From an uncultured Lachnospiraceae bacterium (GTDB lineage: Bacteria > Bacillota > Clostridia > Lachnospirales > Lachnospiraceae): a DNA stretch of 64,000 nt. Shown here piece after piece: positions 25,410 to 33,768 of this stretch; position 1 is the stretch's first letter; every line of letters begins with the position of its first letter. The stretch lies in contig CAJUBP010000014.1 in assembly GCA_910584585.1 (NCBI GenBank), positions 21,628 to 85,627 on the forward strand, written 5' to 3'. A program made the translations under genes and the position numbers. Below the pieces are notes generated by a model. That model searched no databases. It saw nothing but the letters and a program-made list of their open reading frames with translations, and had not been told where the DNA came from.

Positions 25410-26729
25410 ATGACAAAAGTAGTAAAATTCGGCGGAAGTTCACTGGCAAGCGCCGGCCAGTTTGCCAAGGTTGGAAAAATTATCCGTTCTGACGAGAGCC
25501 GCAGATATGTGGTGCCCAGCGCGCCGGGGAAGCGCAACGCTAAGGATACGAAAGTGACAGATATGTTGTACCAGTGTTACGGGCTGGCGGAAGCGGAAGA
25601 AAAATTTACGCCGCTGCTGAAAAAGATTCAGGAGCGGTATGACGCCATAATCAACGGGCTGAATATGAACTTTTCCCTGAGCAAAGAATTTGAAATTATA
25701 GCGGACAATTTCAGGAAAAAAGCAGGGGCGGATTACGCGGCTTCCCGGGGAGAGTATTTAAACGGAATTATTATGGCAAACTACCTGGGCTTCGAATTCA
25801 TTGATGCCGCGGAGGTGATAGTGTTTAAAGAAAACGGGGAGTTTGACGCGGATAAGACCGATGAGATTTTGTCCCGGAGGCTGAAAGAATGCGAATACGC
25901 AGTGATTCCCGGGTTCTATGGGGCCAAAGAAGACGGTACAGTGAAGACTTTTTCCAGAGGCGGTTCCGATATCACCGGTTCCATTGTGGCAAAGGCGGTG
26001 CGGGCGGACATTTATGAGAACTGGACGGATGTCTCGGGATTTCTGATTGCGGATCCCAGAATCATTGAGAATCCGGAAGTGATCAAGGTGATTACTTACC
26101 GGGAGCTCAGGGAGCTTTCTTATATGGGAGCTACCGTGCTTCATGAGGACGCGGTATTTCCGGTGCGCAAGGAGGGAATTCCCATTAATATCCGCAATAC
26201 CAACGCGCCGGAGGACGAGGGAACGCTGATTGTGGAGAGCACCTGCAGGCAGCCGGATTATACGATTACCGGAATTGCAGGGAAGAAAGGCTTTGTGGCG
26301 GTCAATATTGATAAGGACATGATGAACTCGGAAGTTGGATTCGGCAGAAAGGTACTGTCAGCCTTTGAAGAGCATGGAATTTCCTTTGAGCATGTGCCTT
26401 CCGGCATTGACACAATGACGGTGTTTGTCCATCAGGAGGAATTTGAGGGGAAAGAACAGCAGGTGTTGTCGGCGATCCATCGTCTGGCGAAGCCGGACAG
26501 CATTGATCTGGAAGGCAATCTGGCTTTGATTGCCGTGGTGGGACGGGGCATGAAGTCCACCAGGGGAACAGCAGGGAGAATCTTTTCCGCCCTTGCCCAT
26601 GTGAACGTGAATGTGAAAATGATCGATCAGGGATCCAGCGAGCTGAATATTATCATCGGCGTGCAGAACAGTGATTTTGAAGAGGCGATCCGCGCCATTT
26701 ACAATATCTTTGTGGTGACGCAGATTTAA
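25410..26729 (+). CDS. Aspartate kinase
   Basis: Phosphorylates aspartate, the first step toward lysine, threonine, methionine and diaminopimelate. The kinase domain starts VVKFGGSSLASAGQF and has FSRGGSDITGSIVA near residue 190. The C-terminal region (about 300-439) holds two ACT regulatory domains, ending in SSELNIIIGVQNSDFEEAI. Family-typical MTKVVKFGG places the start at ATG 25410 (GGAAG five bases before); GTG 25398 is the longer alternative. No lysine riboswitch was recognised in the 240-base upstream region. A 21-base gap links it to the hybrid kinase. Confidence 0.93.
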   Translation: MTKVVKFGGSSLASAGQFAKVGKIIRSDESRRYVVPSAPGKRNAKDTKVTDMLYQCYGLAEAEEKFTPLLKKIQERYDAIINGLNMNFSLSKEFEIIADNFRKKAGADYAASRGEYLNGIIMANYLGFEFIDAAEVIVFKENGEFDADKTDEILSRRLKECEYAVIPGFYGAKEDGTVKTFSRGGSDITGSIVAKAVRADIYENWTDVSGFLIADPRIIENPEVIKVITYRELRELSYMGATVLHEDAVFPVRKEGIPINIRNTNAPEDEGTLIVESTCRQPDYTITGIAGKKGFVAVNIDKDMMNSEVGFGRKVLSAFEEHGISFEHVPSGIDTMTVFVHQEEFEGKEQQVLSAIHRLAKPDSIDLEGNLALIAVVGRGMKSTRGTAGRIFSALAHVNVNVKMIDQGSSELNIIIGVQNSDFEEAIRAIYNIFVVTQI

Positions 26730-26750
26730 AATTCGGTATGAGGAACGAAT

Positions 26751-29546
26751 ATGGAAAATGGAATGTTTGATGAAAATATCAGAATGAACCATATCCTTTA
26801 TGACGCAAAAGTTGGGCTGTGGTCTATCGAGATGGAAGAAGGCAGACCGGAACGGATGTACGCGGATCGGGCCATGTTGGAACTGCTGGGGCTTGAGGGG
26901 ATTCCGACGCCGGAGGAATGTTATGTTCACTGGCACAGCAGGATCGAAAGATCTGCTTTGGGATTGGTACAAAAGGCGATAGACACCATGGCCCAGGGCC
27001 AGCACGGAGAGGTCAGCTATGGCTGGCATCATCCCAAAGCGGGAAAAACGTATGTGCGCTGCGGAGGGACGCTGGATCAGGATTATGCCGGGGGCCTTCG
27101 GTTCCGGGGATACCATCAGGATATTTCGGAGATGGTTTCCCTGAAAAAAGAAACGGAGCAATTGCGCAGCTTTAACGAGTCTATGCTGGCCTCTTTGAAA
27201 GACTTGTATTTTTCTGTGATGATGCTGAACCTAGACAAGGGCAAGGTTTATCCCCTTCATCTCACGAAAGAAGGAGAAACTGTTTTTTCAGAAGAAACGG
27301 CCTTAGACACCGTGGTATGGAACATGGTGCGGCATTATCATCCTCAGGATCGGGAACAGCTTCAGAAGGAGATCAGCCTGGAAAATCTGCAGCAGCAGCT
27401 GGAACAGGGAAAAAGAAAATTTATTCGGGAATACCGCAGGAAGATAGAAGGAGAATACCGGTGGGTCAGCTTTACCTGTTATTTTATCGCGAAAACTCCC
27501 AGAGATCGCAGAGTACTGATTGCGATTCAGGATATTGACGAGCAGAAAAAACAGGAAAAGGAATATCAGAAATATTTGGAAAACCGTTACGAAGGAAATA
27601 TGGAAATCCTTCGTATGTCTTTAAAAAATACAAATATTTTTGAATATTTTTATTATCCCAAGGAGGGAAAGATCCTGCTGCCGGAAAAAACAGCCCGCTA
27701 TTACGGATGCAAAGAGGAATATCTGGATATAAAACATGATTTTGCAAAAGATTTGGTGGATCCGGAATATTATGAGCTGTTCTGCCGGGTGCATGAATTT
27801 ATCCGTGACGGGGGAAAGAATGACTACTTTTATTACAGCGCCAGGCAGGGAAAATTCTGGTGTAAGTGCAGTATTTCCAGTGTGAGATTCAACGAGTGGG
27901 GGAATACTGTATTTGCGGTCGGAATTATCGAAGATTTAACCAGGCAGCGGGCGATGGAGCTGGAGAATGAAAGGTATCAGTCTCTATATAAGTTCACGGT
28001 GGACTCAGAATATGACGGAATCGGCATTATTGATGTGAACAGCGGCAATACGGAAGTGAAGATTGCAAAGCATATCAATCCCAGAAGAACCATCAGCCAG
28101 GGAGATTTTGAAGAGATCAAGGCCCGCTTTATCGACTTGTTTATCTGCCGGGAGGACAGAGAATTTTTCCAAAGCCAGGTGACGCTGACGGGGATCCTGC
28201 AGCGATTGGAGCAGACCCAGGAGGCGGCGCAGTATTATTTTACAGGAAATGAGGAATGCAAAAACCGCCATAAGCTGGTGACGATCCGTTATTTTGATGA
28301 AAAGCATACGAAATTATTTGTCTGCGTCCGGGATATTGAGCAGCAGACACAGCTGGAAGCGGACAATAAAGCGGCACTGCAGAAGGCCTTTGAATCGGCG
28401 GAACAGGCAAACCGGGCCAAAAGCGAATTCTTAAGCAAAATGAGCCATGACATCCGCACGCCCATGAACGCCATTGTGGGGATGTCAGCCATTGCGGAGG
28501 CGAATATCGACGACAAAGAGCGGGTGTTAGACTGCCTGAATAAGATAAGGATTGCCAGCCATCACCTGACCAATCTGGTCAATGAAGTGCTGGACATGAG
28601 CCGGATTGAAAGCGGTAAAATGAATCTTGTCACCGAAGATTTTGATCTGGCGGAGCTGGTGGAAGAAGTCATGGCCATCTTCCAGACGAAAGCGGAGGAA
28701 AAACAGCAGAAGCTCTCCCTGGACATGAAGGTAAAAAACCGGAAAGTGATGGGAGACAATCTGAGCCTGCAGAAAGTGTTTCACAACATTCTGGGAAATG
28801 CGGTAAAATATACTCAAATAGGCGGACAGGTCCGGTTTCAGGTGGAGGAGCTGCCGTCGCTGCATCAGAATTACGGATATTACCGGTTTACCATTGCGGA
28901 TAACGGGTTCGGCATGTCGGAGGATTTTCAGCAGAAGCTGTTCGAGCCCTTTGAGCGTTCCGGGGATCCCCGGGTGGAAAGCATAGAGGGCACCGGCCTT
29001 GGCATGCCCATCGCCTATAATCTGATTCAGCTGATGAAGGGCGATATCCAGGTGGAAAGTGAACTGAACAAAGGCACAAAATTTATCATTACGCTGTTTC
29101 TGCCCCTGCAGAGCGAAGGGGAGGAAATACAGGAAGAGCGGGTCGATGAAACAATGGCTTCTTTCCCGGGCAGACGGGTGCTGCTGGTGGAGGACAACGA
29201 GTTAAATATAGAAATCGCAATGGAAATCCTGAAAATGTTCGAATTGGAAGTGACGCTGGCCTCCAATGGAAAAGAAGCGGTTGAACTATATCAGAGCCGG
29301 GAGGCAGGCTGGTTTGACATTGTATTTATGGATATTCAGATGCCGGTGATGGACGGCTATACAGCGGCAAAAGCCATCCGCGACAGCGGCCGGGAAGATG
29401 CCGGAAGCATTCCGATTGTGGCAATGACAGCCAATGCTTTTTCTGAGGATGTGCAGAAAGCGATACATACGGGAATGAATGATCATTTGGCAAAGCCCAT
29501 TGACATTCAGCTTCTGGTTAAGATATTGACGAAATGGCTGTCTTAG
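26751..29546 (+). CDS. Hybrid sensor histidine kinase with PAS domains and receiver
   Basis: Large soluble hybrid kinase of 931 residues without obvious membrane segments. Several PAS-like modules fill the first 540 residues (for example YRWVSFTCYFIAKTPRDRRV and FWCKCSISSVRF). The H box is FLSKMSHDIRTPMNAIVG near residue 563, the N box NILGNAVKYTQIGG near 680 and the G boxes FGMSEDFQQKLFEPF and GTGLGMPIA. The C-terminal receiver (about 805-931) has LLVEDNE, the phosphoacceptor in FDIVFMDIQMPVMDG and LAKPID. It probably signals to an Hpt or diguanylate-linked partner not in the window. GAGGAACG precedes the ATG. Confidence 0.92.
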   Translation: MENGMFDENIRMNHILYDAKVGLWSIEMEEGRPERMYADRAMLELLGLEGIPTPEECYVHWHSRIERSALGLVQKAIDTMAQGQHGEVSYGWHHPKAGKTYVRCGGTLDQDYAGGLRFRGYHQDISEMVSLKKETEQLRSFNESMLASLKDLYFSVMMLNLDKGKVYPLHLTKEGETVFSEETALDTVVWNMVRHYHPQDREQLQKEISLENLQQQLEQGKRKFIREYRRKIEGEYRWVSFTCYFIAKTPRDRRVLIAIQDIDEQKKQEKEYQKYLENRYEGNMEILRMSLKNTNIFEYFYYPKEGKILLPEKTARYYGCKEEYLDIKHDFAKDLVDPEYYELFCRVHEFIRDGGKNDYFYYSARQGKFWCKCSISSVRFNEWGNTVFAVGIIEDLTRQRAMELENERYQSLYKFTVDSEYDGIGIIDVNSGNTEVKIAKHINPRRTISQGDFEEIKARFIDLFICREDREFFQSQVTLTGILQRLEQTQEAAQYYFTGNEECKNRHKLVTIRYFDEKHTKLFVCVRDIEQQTQLEADNKAALQKAFESAEQANRAKSEFLSKMSHDIRTPMNAIVGMSAIAEANIDDKERVLDCLNKIRIASHHLTNLVNEVLDMSRIESGKMNLVTEDFDLAELVEEVMAIFQTKAEEKQQKLSLDMKVKNRKVMGDNLSLQKVFHNILGNAVKYTQIGGQVRFQVEELPSLHQNYGYYRFTIADNGFGMSEDFQQKLFEPFERSGDPRVESIEGTGLGMPIAYNLIQLMKGDIQVESELNKGTKFIITLFLPLQSEGEEIQEERVDETMASFPGRRVLLVEDNELNIEIAMEILKMFELEVTLASNGKEAVELYQSREAGWFDIVFMDIQMPVMDGYTAAKAIRDSGREDAGSIPIVAMTANAFSEDVQKAIHTGMNDHLAKPIDIQLLVKILTKWLS

Positions 29547-29549
29547 AGC

Positions 29550-29770
29550 AGCGGATTGCGGGGTTAGCAAAAAGGCAGTCCAGGGACAGCGGATTATGGG
29601 GTTAGCAAAAAGGCAGTCCAGGGACAGCGGATTATGGGGTTAGCAAAATGGCAGCCCTGGAACAGCGGATTATGGGGTTAGCAAAAAGGCAGTTCAGGAA
29701 CAGCGGATTATGGGGTTAGCAAAAAGACTGTCCAGGGACAGCAGATCAGGAGTTTGGCGAAATGGCAGAG
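29550..29770 (+). repeat. 38-bp tandem repeat, five copies plus a degenerate sixth
   Basis: Units start at 29550, 29588, 29626, 29664, 29702 and 29740, exactly 38 bases apart. The core is AGCGGATTATGGGGTTAGCA. The sixth unit is degenerate and contains both the AGGAG ribosome site and the ATG of the next gene. In the third unit the equivalent position also reads GCAAAATGGCAG, so the start codon appears to have been captured from, or copied into, the repeat. Confidence 0.95.
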
Positions 29771-31039
29771 AAAAGAGAAATTAAATGGGATAAACTGGAT
29801 AATACGGCGCATTTGTTTCCGGTGATTGCAGGAGAAGGCATGAGCAATGTTTACCGTATTTCCGTTATCCTGAAAGAAGAGGTTCAGCAGGAATTGCTGC
29901 AGCAGGCGCTGGAGAAGGTCCTGCCATGGTTTGATATTTTTCGGGTGCGGATGCGTTACGGGGTTTTTTGGTATTATTTTGAGACAAATCAGAAGCCGGC
30001 GCCGGAGGTAAAGGAGGAATACCGGTATCCCTGCCAGTTTATTTCTCCTAACCGGAACCGAAATTATCTGTTTCGGGTAAATTTTTATAAAAACAGAATC
30101 AATCTGGAGGTTTTTCATGTCCTGACGGACGGCATGGGAGGAATTACTTTTTTGAAAGAGCTGACGTATCAGTACCTTCGCCTGGCGCATCCTCCGCTGC
30201 GGGAAAAAATGGGGGACGGGCTTTGCAGCGATACTTCCCTGAACCGGGAGGACAGTTATCTGAAAAATTATAAAAAGAGCCACAAAAAGGGCTACAAAAC
30301 AGAGCGGGCCTACCATGTAAAAGGAGAGAAGCTAAAGCCTTCGGAACTTGGGGTAATGCACGGCCTGATGCCCATTCGAGAGTTAAAAAAGGCCTGCGGC
30401 CATTATCAGGTGTCCATCAATGAGTATCTGGTGGCGGCTTTTTTGTGGAGCATTTATCAGGAATGCCTCCATGGAATGCCCAGCAGGCAGCCCATCACCT
30501 CCTGTGTTCCGGTGAATCTGCGGCCCTATTTCGATTCTATCACCATGAAGAATTTTTTCGTAATTGTTTCGGCGGTGTTTCATCCCCAAAAGGAGAGTTA
30601 TTCCTTTGATGAGGTGACAGAGATTGTGGCGGAAAGCCTGCGGGGCCAGATTAATCGGGAAAATCTGGAGAATCTTTTCGCCTATAATGTGTCAAATGAA
30701 AAGAATTTTATTCTGCGGGCAGTTCCGCTGTTTATTAAAAATATTGCCATGCGCTATGTGTACCATACCAGCGCCCTGGCCAATACTACCACAGTGACCA
30801 ATATCGGGAACATTCAAGTGAGGGAAGAGTATCGGGATTATATCGAAGGCTTCCGGGCTTTTCTGTCCATGTCTGAGGGGCAGAACGTTAAGGGAACCAT
30901 CTGTTCCTATCAGGATACGCTGGTTTTTACCATAACCAGCAATCTGGCGGATGTGTCCGTACAGCGGGGATTTTTCCGGAGGCTTTCGGAGGATGGGATA
31001 CCGGTGAAAATAGAGACGAATGGAGTATATGACGAATGA
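29762..31039 (+). CDS. Condensation/alcohol-acetyltransferase-like protein
   Basis: Protein of 425 residues resembling the CoA-dependent acyltransferase superfamily (condensation domains, AATase). The catalytic HxxxDG motif is visible as FHVLTDGMGG near residue 118, with a basic linker after it and a second lobe containing SCVPVNLRPYFD near 246 and TVTNIGNIQVREEY near 345. A DFGWG-type motif was not found. It overlaps the following DUF6320 gene by four bases and is probably translationally coupled. Acyl donor and acceptor are unknown; a lipid, glycolipid or polyketide-like product is possible. Confidence 0.7.
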   Translation: MAEKREIKWDKLDNTAHLFPVIAGEGMSNVYRISVILKEEVQQELLQQALEKVLPWFDIFRVRMRYGVFWYYFETNQKPAPEVKEEYRYPCQFISPNRNRNYLFRVNFYKNRINLEVFHVLTDGMGGITFLKELTYQYLRLAHPPLREKMGDGLCSDTSLNREDSYLKNYKKSHKKGYKTERAYHVKGEKLKPSELGVMHGLMPIRELKKACGHYQVSINEYLVAAFLWSIYQECLHGMPSRQPITSCVPVNLRPYFDSITMKNFFVIVSAVFHPQKESYSFDEVTEIVAESLRGQINRENLENLFAYNVSNEKNFILRAVPLFIKNIAMRYVYHTSALANTTTVTNIGNIQVREEYRDYIEGFRAFLSMSEGQNVKGTICSYQDTLVFTITSNLADVSVQRGFFRRLSEDGIPVKIETNGVYDE

Positions 31040-31704
31040 GAGAATGCAAGAAGTGCAGGGTGAAAATTTTAGACGACACGGCAGTCTGCCCGCTGTGCAG
31101 CAGTGTTTTGGAGATATCCGGGGAAGAAGAGCCCTGCGTCGGGTATCCCGATGTGAAATCTGTCTCCAGGAAGCTTAGTTTTATTGTGCGTCTGTACAGT
31201 TTTCTGGCCATTGTGTCGGAGGCGGCGCTGATTGTGATTAATTATCTGTATTTTCATGGGATTTGGTGGTCTGCGGTTACTGGAATCTGTATTTTGTATT
31301 TTTATATTACTTTGAAATATTCCCTTCAGAAAAACCGGGGATATCAGACTGTGATTCTGATACAGGTAATCGGCGCTGTGCTGCTGGTGATTGCGGCGGA
31401 TCATATTGTGGGATACCGGGGATGGTCTGTGAATTATGTTCTGCCCGGGGCGATCTTTCTGCTGAACGGGACCATTGTTACGCTGATGATTGTCAATGCT
31501 TCCAACTGGCAGAGTTATATTCTGATGCAGATTCTTACGGCGGTGGCTTCTGTGGCGTGTATGATTTTGTGGAGATTCGGCGTGATTACGAAACCGCTGC
31601 CTGCATTGGTTGCATTGGCGGTATCGTTGTGCCTGCTTTTGGGAACGCTGATCTTCGGAGATCGGAAGGCGAAAGCGGAACTGAAGCGGAGATTTCATGT
31701 GTGA
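31036..31704 (+). CDS. DUF6320 membrane protein with N-terminal zinc ribbon
   Basis: Protein of 222 residues starting with a zinc-ribbon (CKKCRVKILDDTAVCPLCSS, residues 4-23), then about six hydrophobic segments between residues 55 and 205 and a basic tail. I recognise the arrangement as the DUF6320 family, often next to an acetyltransferase-like gene and an alpha/beta hydrolase in Lachnospiraceae. No function is established. The ATG overlaps the previous stop as ATGA. Confidence 0.72.
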   Translation: MRECKKCRVKILDDTAVCPLCSSVLEISGEEEPCVGYPDVKSVSRKLSFIVRLYSFLAIVSEAALIVINYLYFHGIWWSAVTGICILYFYITLKYSLQKNRGYQTVILIQVIGAVLLVIAADHIVGYRGWSVNYVLPGAIFLLNGTIVTLMIVNASNWQSYILMQILTAVASVACMILWRFGVITKPLPALVALAVSLCLLLGTLIFGDRKAKAELKRRFHV

Positions 31705-31742
31705 TGTTTCCGGACATGCTGCTTCTTGCGCCCGGAAGACCC

Positions 31743-31778
31743 AGAGCGGACAATTTATATTTCGGTACACAGGAAAGG
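31743..31778 (+). repeat. R2 core repeat before the hydrolase
   Basis: AGAGCGGACAATTTATATTT followed by CGGTACACAGGAAAGG shares the R2 core seen at 50808 and 53132. Here its terminal AGGAAAGGA acts as the ribosome site of the hydrolase gene, with ATG 31786 seven bases on. Confidence 0.6.
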
Positions 31779-31785
31779 ATGGATT

Positions 31786-32700
31786 ATGGGAGAAGTCAGT
31801 GTAATGGGCAGAGTGATTCGGGATATGATTGCCCATGTGACCAATGACAATCTGATTGGGAGAAAGATTAAAACGGGAGAACTGCGCAAGAAGCTGGTGG
31901 AGCCGAAATGGCGGTGCCCGGACTGCTTTTGCATGGAAGAGATCGGACTGCCCCGGTTTCAGATGGAATATTTAAGCAGCAGGGAAGCCCCCAGAAAAGA
32001 TTATGTAATTCTGCAGCTTCACGGCGGCGGCTATATCGGCGCCATGCGCAATGCCTACCGTTCTTTTGCCGGGCTGTACTGCGAAGTCAGCAAGGGCATG
32101 AGCGTTTTGACCATTGATTACCGGGTGGCTCCGGAGGATCCTTATCCGGCGGCTTTGGAGGATGCAGTGGAAGCTTTTGACTGGTTAAAGGAGGCCGGAT
32201 GGCACAGCAGACAGATTATTGTGGCAGGGGATTCCGCAGGGGGCGGACTTGCGCTGGCTCTTTGCATGTACTTAAAGGATCAGAACCGGCGGCTGCCCGG
32301 CGGACTGATTCTCATGTCCCCCTGGGCGGATCTGACAGCCAGCGGCCCTTCCTATGAGGATAATTACGAACGGGATCCTCTCTTTGGAAACACCAGAGAC
32401 AGTTTGATCTACAATCGGGAATATATCGGCTGGCATAACCCCAAAGATCCCTATATTTCCCCAATGTTCGGAGATTACTGGGGATTTCCGCCTATGCTGA
32501 TTCAGGCGGGCTCTGTGGAAATGCTCTTAAGCGATTCTGTCGGAGTGGCCTATAAAGCCAAAAAGCAGGGCGCCAAAGTGCGTCTGAGCATTTATGAGGG
32601 CATGTTCCACGTATTCCAGATGGGCATGATGATGATGCCGGAATCCAAAGAAGCCTGGCGGGAAATCGGCAGGTATTTCGAGGTAGTAGCCGGAAAATAA
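31786..32700 (+). CDS. Alpha/beta hydrolase, HSL-type esterase
   Basis: Hormone-sensitive-lipase-family hydrolase of 304 residues. The oxyanion motif is LQLHGGGYIGAM near residue 75, the nucleophile elbow GDSAGGGLALA near 146, the acidic residue follows in QAGSVEMLLSDS near 245 and the catalytic His is in YEGMFHVFQMG near 270. The frame opens at 31726, but ATG 31786 has AGGAAAGGA at the right distance. It probably removes or transfers an acyl group from the product of the upstream acyltransferase-like protein. This is inference from co-location. Confidence 0.85.
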   Translation: MGEVSVMGRVIRDMIAHVTNDNLIGRKIKTGELRKKLVEPKWRCPDCFCMEEIGLPRFQMEYLSSREAPRKDYVILQLHGGGYIGAMRNAYRSFAGLYCEVSKGMSVLTIDYRVAPEDPYPAALEDAVEAFDWLKEAGWHSRQIIVAGDSAGGGLALALCMYLKDQNRRLPGGLILMSPWADLTASGPSYEDNYERDPLFGNTRDSLIYNREYIGWHNPKDPYISPMFGDYWGFPPMLIQAGSVEMLLSDSVGVAYKAKKQGAKVRLSIYEGMFHVFQMGMMMMPESKEAWREIGRYFEVVAGK

Positions 32701-32788
32701 TTGTTTGATATGTTTTTGCGGGGAAAAGTTGTTCTGCATTGCCGCCCGTCTCTAAGGAACTGTAAAATATTTGCTGGAAAGCACAGAA

Positions 32789-32836
32789 ACTCCAGAACTG
32801 CATACTGTAAGTATCAAATGCAGTTCTGGAGTTTTT
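32789..32836 (+). terminator. Perfect 15-bp terminator overlapping the ZIP ribosome site
   Basis: ACTCCAGAACTGCAT (32789-32803) pairs perfectly with ATGCAGTTCTGGAGT (32818-32832) across a 14-base loop and is followed by five T. The next gene starts at the following base, ATG 32837, and its only plausible ribosome site, GGAG at 32828-32831, lies in the 3' arm. Hairpin formation would both terminate transcription and hide the site. Confidence 0.85.
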
Positions 32837-33712
32837 ATGATCAATTTGAATACATTTTTACAGGTGCTTTTGGGCACCGGTTTTACATTTCTTATGACGT
32901 CCTTAGGGGCGGCGGTAGTCTTTTGCTTTCGGGGAGCCATCAGCGATGCCATGAATCGGGCGTTTCTGGGATTTGCGTCCGGGGTGATGATGGCGGCTTC
33001 CGTCTGGTCCCTTCTGATCCCGTCCATAGAACAGAGCGGGGAGCTGGGCATGGCGCCCTGGTTTCCGCCGGCTCTGGGCTTTGTGTTTGGAGGAGTGTTT
33101 CTATATCTGATGGATAAGATGCTTCCCTGGCTGCACGAGAACAGTTCACCGGGGATGATAGACAGTTCCGCCGGAGATCTCCATTCCTGTGAGAGCGCAG
33201 GAATTTTAGAGCAGTCAGCCATAGGAAATCACAGTCTGCCCAAGAAGGGAGCAGGGGCAAAGCTTCTGGTATTGGCAGTCACTGCCCACAATATCCCTGA
33301 GGGAATGGCAGTGGGCCTGGCCTTTGTTCTGGCTGGCCAGCACCCCAATGATCCGGCCTATCTGGCTTCTGCCATCGGCCTTGCAGCAGGAATCGGCATT
33401 CAGAATTTCCCGGAAGGGGCGGCCATTTCCCTGCCGGTCCGCCAATCCGGAGCCAGCGCGGGCAAAGCGTTTCTGACAGGCTGCTTGTCCGGAATTGTGG
33501 AGCCCTTGGCAGGAATCCTTGTATTTCTCACTGCGGCCGCTGTAGTTCCCCTGATGCCCTGGCTTCTGGCTTTTGCCGGAGGGGCCATGATTTATGTGGT
33601 GGCGGATGAGCTGATTCCCCAGGCCCAGCCGGATGAAACCTCCAACGTGGGAACGATTGGAGTTATGGTGGGGTTCCTGGTTATGATGATCCTGGATGTG
33701 GCCCTGGGCTGA
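32837..33712 (+). CDS. ZIP family metal transporter
   Basis: Zinc or divalent-metal importer of the ZIP family, about 291 residues with eight predicted membrane segments. The signature helices are readable as TAHNIPEGMAVGLAF (His, Asn, Glu) near residue 152 and GIQNFPEGAAISLP near 190. A cytoplasmic loop (about 105-140) contains His residues. The frame is open from 32771, but that extension would translate the terminator hairpin, and ATG 32837 gives the family-like start. The ribosome site is inside the hairpin, so regulation by RNA structure is likely. Confidence 0.9.
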   Translation: MINLNTFLQVLLGTGFTFLMTSLGAAVVFCFRGAISDAMNRAFLGFASGVMMAASVWSLLIPSIEQSGELGMAPWFPPALGFVFGGVFLYLMDKMLPWLHENSSPGMIDSSAGDLHSCESAGILEQSAIGNHSLPKKGAGAKLLVLAVTAHNIPEGMAVGLAFVLAGQHPNDPAYLASAIGLAAGIGIQNFPEGAAISLPVRQSGASAGKAFLTGCLSGIVEPLAGILVFLTAAAVVPLMPWLLAFAGGAMIYVVADELIPQAQPDETSNVGTIGVMVGFLVMMILDVALG

Positions 33713-33723
33713 CTGTTTGCCAA

Positions 33724-33741
33724 AATGCTGCCTCCAGCATT
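33724..33741. terminator. Small hairpin between ZIP and PFK genes
   Basis: AATGCTG and CAGCATT form a seven-bp stem around CCTC in the 56-base convergent gap. There is no T-run directly after it, so its use as terminator is uncertain. Confidence 0.4.
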
Positions 33742-33768
33742 GACTTGCGCACCCAAAGATAAAAAGCT

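Noticed and set aside
26358..27161. 267-codon minus-strand frame over the aspartate kinase/hybrid kinase junction
   Set aside because: It lies opposite two clear genes, has no motif and no plausible start signals.
29550..29740. 38-bp array considered as CRISPR
   Set aside because: The copies are contiguous with no unique spacers, so it is a simple tandem repeat.
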